A stretch of DNA of 64,000 nucleotides from the NCBI GenBank assembly GCA_963664635.1, contig OY761542.1, forward strand, positions 3,224,001 through 3,288,000, in the 5' to 3' direction. The position numbers were made by a program, and so were the translations under genes. Within the stretch, counting starts at the first letter, position 1; every line of letters starts with the position of its first letter. Below are positions 60,502 to 64,000 of this stretch, piece after piece. This stretch comes from VXNE01 sp963664635. Lineage in GTDB: Bacteria > Pseudomonadota > Gammaproteobacteria > Pseudomonadales > Azotimanducaceae. Under the pieces are notes generated by a model. The model saw only the letters and a program-made list of their open reading frames with translations. It made no database searches and was not told where the DNA came from.

Positions 60502-61546
60502 GCTGCGGCTGCTCCAGGGGAAGATAGAGGGAGAAGACGGTGCGTCCCGGCGTGCTCTCGCACTCCAGCACGCCGTGATGCTGCCCGACGATGTTCTGGG
60601 TGATCGACAGCCCGAGTCCCGTGCCCTCGGGCCGGCCGCTGATCATCGGGTAGTAGATGCGGTCGGCGATGTCCGCGGGGATGCCGGGGCCGTTGTCCAC
60701 GATGTCGACGCGCACGACCACCCGGTGCCGATGCGGGCCGATCGTGAACTGGCGCACCGCCCGCGTGGCGAGTTCGATGCGTGGCTCGGGCGTGTCGACG
60801 AGCGCCTCGCTGGCGTTGCGCATGATGTTGAGGCACGCCTGCACCAGCTTGCCGAAGTCGCCCTCGAGCTCCGGCAGCCCGAGGTCGTAGTCGCGTGCGA
60901 AGGCGATCTCGCCGGGCGCCTCCGCGTCGATGAGCTGGACCACGCGCTCCAGCACGCGGTGCACGTTCAATGCCTCGAAGCGCGGCTTCTCGTTCGACCC
61001 GAGCATCCGGTCGACGAGGTTCTTGAGCCGGTCTGCCTCGTCGATGATGACCCGGGTGTACTCGCGCTGCGATTCGGAGCCGAGTTCGCGGTCGAGCAAC
61101 TGCGCCGCGCCGCGGATGCCCCCGAGCGGGTTCTTGATCTCGTGGGCGAGACCCCGGATCAGCTTGCGCGTCGTCTCCTGCAGGGCCACGTGCTGGTCGT
61201 CCCGGTTGATGCGCAGGAAGCGGTCGAGGGGTTCGATCTCTATCAGCAGCGCGTCGAGGCCGAGCCGCTCCACCGAGTAGTGCGCGCGCTGCCGGCGCTC
61301 GCCGTTGCTGAACAGCACGGCCTCGCGCTTGGTGAAGGGTTGGCCCGTATCGAGCGTGTTGCGCAGCACGGTCGCCTGCTCCGCGGGGTCGATATAGAGC
61401 TGGCGGACTTCCTGCCCGAGCACCCGGTGCGCCGACTTGGCGAACAGCGACTCCGCCGCCTGGTTGAGGTAGGTCACGCGCAGCATGTTGTCCAGCACGA
61501 CCACGGCCGTGGCGAGTTGGTCGAGAACCTCCTGGGCGTTGGCCAT
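60494..61546 (-). CDS. ntrB: Nitrogen regulation sensor kinase NtrB
   Basis: A 350-residue soluble histidine kinase/phosphatase. A PAS domain opens it (MANAQEVLDQLATAVVVLDN), followed by the phospho-acceptor His in LIRGLAHEIKNPLGGIRGAA and the ATPase part with N-box LNIMRNASEALVD, VDIVDNGPGIPADIADRIYY and GTGLGLSITQNIVGQHHG. It phosphorylates NtrC and dephosphorylates it when PII is bound. It is cotranscribed with ntrC, and its own promoter looks sigma-54-dependent and NtrC-controlled. No Shine-Dalgarno sequence is obvious before the ATG. Confidence 0.97.
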
Positions 61547-61595
61547 CGTGTCGTCGGGCGTTCGGCAACCGGTGCGACCGGATCACGGAGGGGAA

Positions 61596-61611
61596 TGCAA
61601 TTTTCGGTCCA
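61596..61611 (-). promoter_or_regulatory. Sigma-54 promoter of ntrB
   Basis: On the minus strand TGGACCGAAAATTGCA has GG and GC separated by exactly ten bases, and TTGCA at -12, close to TGGCAC-N5-TTGCA. Transcription would begin near 61585, about 40 bases before the ntrB ATG. Confidence 0.7.
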
Positions 61612-61683
61612 ATGCGGAGGACCTGCCCCAGCGGCCGGTCCGCCGCCAGGGGCCCCTGCACCGCATCGTGCCAGGACCACTCG

Positions 61684-61700
61684 TGCACCAATTTAGTGCA
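61684..61700. promoter_or_regulatory. NtrC-binding enhancer
   Basis: TGCACCAATTTAGTGCA matches the TGCACYA-N3-TRGTGCA palindrome of NtrC sites. It is centred about 107 bases upstream of the predicted start of ntrB transcription, the normal distance for an enhancer, and overlaps the stop codon of the DUF4124 gene. A weaker relative lies at 61657-61673 (TGCACCGCATCGTGCCA). Confidence 0.75.
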
Positions 61701-62259
61701 TTGGCGCGCGCGGGGCAATCCGGGCACCCCGGGCGACCGCGGTGCGCAGCACGTGGAAACGCCTCTCCGGGCTCCGCACCAGGGTCGCGCCGATCTCATC
61801 CACCACCTCGACAAGCACGGCGTTGGAGCCCCGTGGTACCGCCGACAGCCGACACGTGAAGCGGCCCGCGCCCGCTGCCGCGGAACACGGACCCCGCCAG
61901 TCACCGAAAGACAGTACGGCCCGGTGTCCGCGTCGAAGCTCCGGTACGATCCGAATCTCGACGCCCACCTCGCCCCCGTTGGCGCGCACCGTGGCGCCGG
62001 CCGCGGGAGACACGATCTCCACGGCATCGTACGACCACGGCGCCGGCGGCGGCGCGCCCGCCGGCCGGGCCGCGGACGCCTCCGACACCGTGTCTCGCGC
62101 CGGATAGGTATTGATGCGCCGCGCCGGCAACGGGCGAACGCCGGACACGGGAGCGTCGGAGAATACCGGGTAACCGCCGTCGTCCATGGTCCGGTACACC
62201 GGATCCGCCGCCGCGGCCGCGCACGCGAGGAGCGCCGCGGCCAGGATCGCTCGTCTCAC
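61693..62259 (-). CDS. DUF4124 domain protein, periplasmic
   Basis: A 188-residue protein with a signal peptide (MRRAILAAALLACAAAAADP) and a DUF4124 segment right after it (VYRTMDDGGYPVFSDAPVSG). The rest is a beta-rich Pro/Ala-linked domain (YDAVEIVSPAAGATVRANGG, EVGVEIRIVPELRRGHRAVL). Genes of this family often stand between glnA and ntrB in gammaproteobacteria, as here, which is the main clue to the organism. The role is unknown; nothing suggests a part in nitrogen control. Complete. Confidence 0.88.
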   Translation of the reverse strand: MRRAILAAALLACAAAAADPVYRTMDDGGYPVFSDAPVSGVRPLPARRINTYPARDTVSEASAARPAGAPPPAPWSYDAVEIVSPAAGATVRANGGEVGVEIRIVPELRRGHRAVLSFGDWRGPCSAAAGAGRFTCRLSAVPRGSNAVLVEVVDEIGATLVRSPERRFHVLRTAVARGARIAPRAPMH

Positions 62260-62299
62260 CGGGTCTCATCCTCGCAACGCGAGGCTCCAGTGTGCCGAA

Positions 62300-62340
62300 A
62301 ACGCAAAGGCCCCGATACCGTTTCCGGCACCGGGGCCTGT
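62300..62340 (-). terminator. Intrinsic terminator of glnA
   Basis: On the minus strand AGGCCCCGGTGCCGG and its partner CGGTATCGGGGCCT form a long GC stem, followed by TTTGCGTTTTC. It starts about 35 bases after the glnA stop and before the DUF4124 start at 62259, so glnA can be expressed separately from the downstream genes. Confidence 0.75.
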
Positions 62341-62374
62341 AGGACAACGGCCCGCGCGCGGGTCAGTCCGCGCG

Positions 62375-63787
62375 TCAGACGGAGTAGTACATCTCGAACT
62401 CGGCCGGGTGCGTCGTCATGCGCAACACCTCCACCTCCTCCTGCTTGAGTTCGATGTAGCCGTCGATCTGGTCGTCGCGGAACACGCCGCCCGCCGTCAG
62501 GAACGCCCGGTCCGCGTCGAGGGCCTCAAGCGCGCCGTCGAGGGACGAGCACACCGTCGGCACGCCCTCGAGTTCCTCCGGCGCGAGGTCGTAAAGGTCC
62601 TTGTCGAACGGGTCGCCGGGGTGGATCCGGTTCTGGATGCCGTCGATGCCGGCCATCAGCATGGCGGCGAACATGAGATAGGGGTTGCCGGCGGAGTCCG
62701 GGAACCGCACCTCGGTCCGGTAACCCTTCGGGTTGCCGCCCTGCACGTACGGGATCCGGATGGACGCGGACCGGTTGCGCGCCGAATAGGCGAGCAGCAC
62801 GGGCGCCTCGAACCCCGGCACGAGGCGCTTGTACGAGTTCGTGGTCGCGTTGGTGAACGCGTTGAGGGCCTGGGCGTGCTTGATGATCCCGCCAATGTAG
62901 TAGAGCGCGGAGTCGGACAGGCCGGCGTAGCCGTCGCCGAAAAACACGTTGTCGCCATTCGAGGCGATCGACTGGTGCACGTGCATCCCGTTGCCGTTGT
63001 CGCCGACGAGCGGCTTCGGCATGAACGTCGCCGTCTTGCCATAGGCGTGCGCGACGTTCTGCACGCAGTACTTGTAGATCTGCAGTTCGTCGGCCTTCTT
63101 GACCAGCGTGTTGAACAGCACGCCGATCTCCGCCTGGCACGCCGTCCCCACCTCGTGGTGATGCACCTCGACCTCGAGGCCCATGGACTGCATCGCGCTG
63201 CACATGGCGTTGCGCAGATCGAGCGCGGAGTCCACCGGCGGCACCGGGAAGTAGCCGCCCTTCACCTTCGGCCGGTGCCCGAGGTTGCCGCCCTCGAACT
63301 CGGAGTCGGATTCCCACGCGGCCTCTTCGGCCGAGATCGCGTACGACGCGCCCGAGATGTCGACCTTCCAGCGCACGTCGTCGAAGACGAAGAACTCCGC
63401 CTCGGGCCCGAAGTAGGCGGTATCGCCGATGCCGGTGGACACGAGGTACTTCTCGGCGAGCTTCGCCGTGGAGCGCGGGTCGCGGCCGTACGGCTGCATC
63501 GTGCTCGGCTCGATGATGTCGCAGCGGAGGTTGACCGTGGTCTCGTCCCGGAACGGGTCGATCACGGGCGTCGCATCGTCGGGCAGGAGCATCATGTCCG
63601 ACTCGTTGATCGACTTCCATCCCGCGATGGACGATCCGTCGAACATGAAGCCGTCCGCGAACGTGTCTTCGTCGACCCTCGCCGCGGGGACGGTGGTGTG
63701 CTGCTCCTTGCCCCGCGGATCGGTAAACCGCAGGTCCACCCACTTGGCATCGTTGTCGCTGATCAGCTTGATGGTGTTTTCCGACAT
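62375..63787 (-). CDS. glnA: Glutamine synthetase, type I
   Basis: Makes glutamine from glutamate, ammonia and ATP; dodecameric cytosolic enzyme. The 470-residue protein has the family blocks MFDGSSIAGWKSINESDM, FGPEAEFFVFDDV, VKGGYFPVPPVDSALDLRNA, EVEVHHHEVGTACQAEIGVL, KTATFMPKPLVGDNGNGMHV and NRSASIRIP. Tyr399 in DKDLYDLAPEE corresponds to the adenylylation site, so regulation by GlnE is expected. ATG at 63787 follows AGAGAGGTGG; a GTG two codons earlier is a less likely start. No sigma-54 promoter was found in the visible upstream DNA. It has its own terminator. Confidence 0.97.
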   Translation of the reverse strand: MSENTIKLISDNDAKWVDLRFTDPRGKEQHTTVPAARVDEDTFADGFMFDGSSIAGWKSINESDMMLLPDDATPVIDPFRDETTVNLRCDIIEPSTMQPYGRDPRSTAKLAEKYLVSTGIGDTAYFGPEAEFFVFDDVRWKVDISGASYAISAEEAAWESDSEFEGGNLGHRPKVKGGYFPVPPVDSALDLRNAMCSAMQSMGLEVEVHHHEVGTACQAEIGVLFNTLVKKADELQIYKYCVQNVAHAYGKTATFMPKPLVGDNGNGMHVHQSIASNGDNVFFGDGYAGLSDSALYYIGGIIKHAQALNAFTNATTNSYKRLVPGFEAPVLLAYSARNRSASIRIPYVQGGNPKGYRTEVRFPDSAGNPYLMFAAMLMAGIDGIQNRIHPGDPFDKDLYDLAPEELEGVPTVCSSLDGALEALDADRAFLTAGGVFRDDQIDGYIELKQEEVEVLRMTTHPAEFEMYYSV

Positions 63788-63853
63788 TTCCACCTCTCTC
63801 CTGGAGAACCGTTGCTCGTGCTTCGAATCACTCTGCGCCCCTCTGGGAATCCT

Positions 63854-63899
63854 CTCCCTGTGCCGCCCTGGGGAAATCCTCGATCAGAGCTTCCCCAGG
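63854..63899. repeat. Multi-hairpin repeat, copy D (partial)
   Basis: TCCCTGTGCCGCC is the right arm of hairpin 4 and CCTGGGGAA...cgatc...TTCCCCAGG is hairpin 5, with altered but still complementary outer bases and an imperfect inner part. It lies in the leader region of glnA. The last 100 bases of the window (63900-64000) contain nothing else that I recognise. Confidence 0.65.
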
Positions 63900-64000
63900 C
63901 CGCGGCCCGGAGGCGACGCGCGCCCGCACGCCCGCCAAGGGGAACAGCCCCGCTGCTCCCTCCGACCGGACGTCGGTCCGACTTCCAGAACCGTCTAAGG

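Noticed and set aside
63788..64000. Sigma-54 promoter and NtrC sites upstream of glnA
   Set aside because: No GG-N10-GC element or TGCAC...GTGCA dyad with good spacing was seen in the visible part; it may lie beyond the window.

Overview
The window is GC-rich (roughly two thirds G+C) bacterial chromosome with tightly packed genes. The order glnA - DUF4124 protein - ntrB - ntrC at the right end, with a sigma-54 promoter and an NtrC-type enhancer in front of ntrB, suggests a gammaproteobacterium. A complete coenzyme F420 operon with two F420-type oxidoreductase genes is unusual for that group and points to an uncultured, environmental or host-associated lineage. That placement is inference; no rRNA or tRNA gene is present to test it.

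Layout. 1-13.9 kb is an accessory island: a gene cut by the left edge, a HigBA toxin-antitoxin pair, three tyrosine recombinase genes (one broken by two frameshifts), a small membrane protein, a frameshifted PD-(D/E)XK nuclease gene, a 458-residue membrane/coiled-coil protein beside a GIY-YIG nuclease, an IS110 scar and a RAYT-like transposase remnant. 14-22 kb is ordinary genome: cysS, a short-chain dehydrogenase, a cobalamin riboswitch driving a BtuB-type receptor, an M20 peptidase, an Nramp-like transporter and an HNH nuclease. 22.2-27.6 kb is an insertion-sequence cluster: an IS110 transposase, a 2,433-bp IS with clear ends and 8-bp target duplication whose 778-residue protein joins a DruA-like domain to an IS4-type transposase, and an IS481-like transposase broken by a 19-nt hairpin insertion. 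28-33.2 kb carries MaoC-type dehydratase, SPOR, cupin, peroxiredoxin, Nudix, EamA and LLM-oxidoreductase genes. 33.3-37 kb is a second accessory patch with a toxin gene split by a 275-bp MITE and a rearranged duplicate of the same locus. 37.2-42.7 kb is the F420 operon (npdG-cofE-cofD-cofC-fbiC), followed by DUF2277 and deazaflavin nitroreductase genes. 43.6-49.7 kb has two PIN-toxin modules around aldo/keto reductase, kinase, PhyH dioxygenase and amidase genes. 49.9-55.5 kb is a peptide/nickel-type ABC import operon. 55.7-58.8 kb holds a second IS110 transposase and a two-gene pair between two copies of a structured repeat. 58.9-63.8 kb is an HU-like gene, ntrBC, a DUF4124 gene and glnA.

How the parts work together. 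The F420 operon encodes all dedicated steps from the deazaflavin chromophore (FbiC) through the phospholactate/GMP side chain (CofC, CofD) to glutamylation (CofE), plus an NADP:F420 reductase; the LLM and nitroreductase-family proteins are likely users of the cofactor. GlnA with NtrBC is the classical nitrogen control circuit. Two repeat families stand out: a chain of up to five hairpins (copies or parts at 21.3, 47.4, 55.7, 58.7 and 63.9 kb) and a short covarying hairpin (13.9, 28.0 and 42.8 kb) of which one lies next to a RAYT remnant. Both show compensatory base changes between copies, so structure rather than sequence is being kept.
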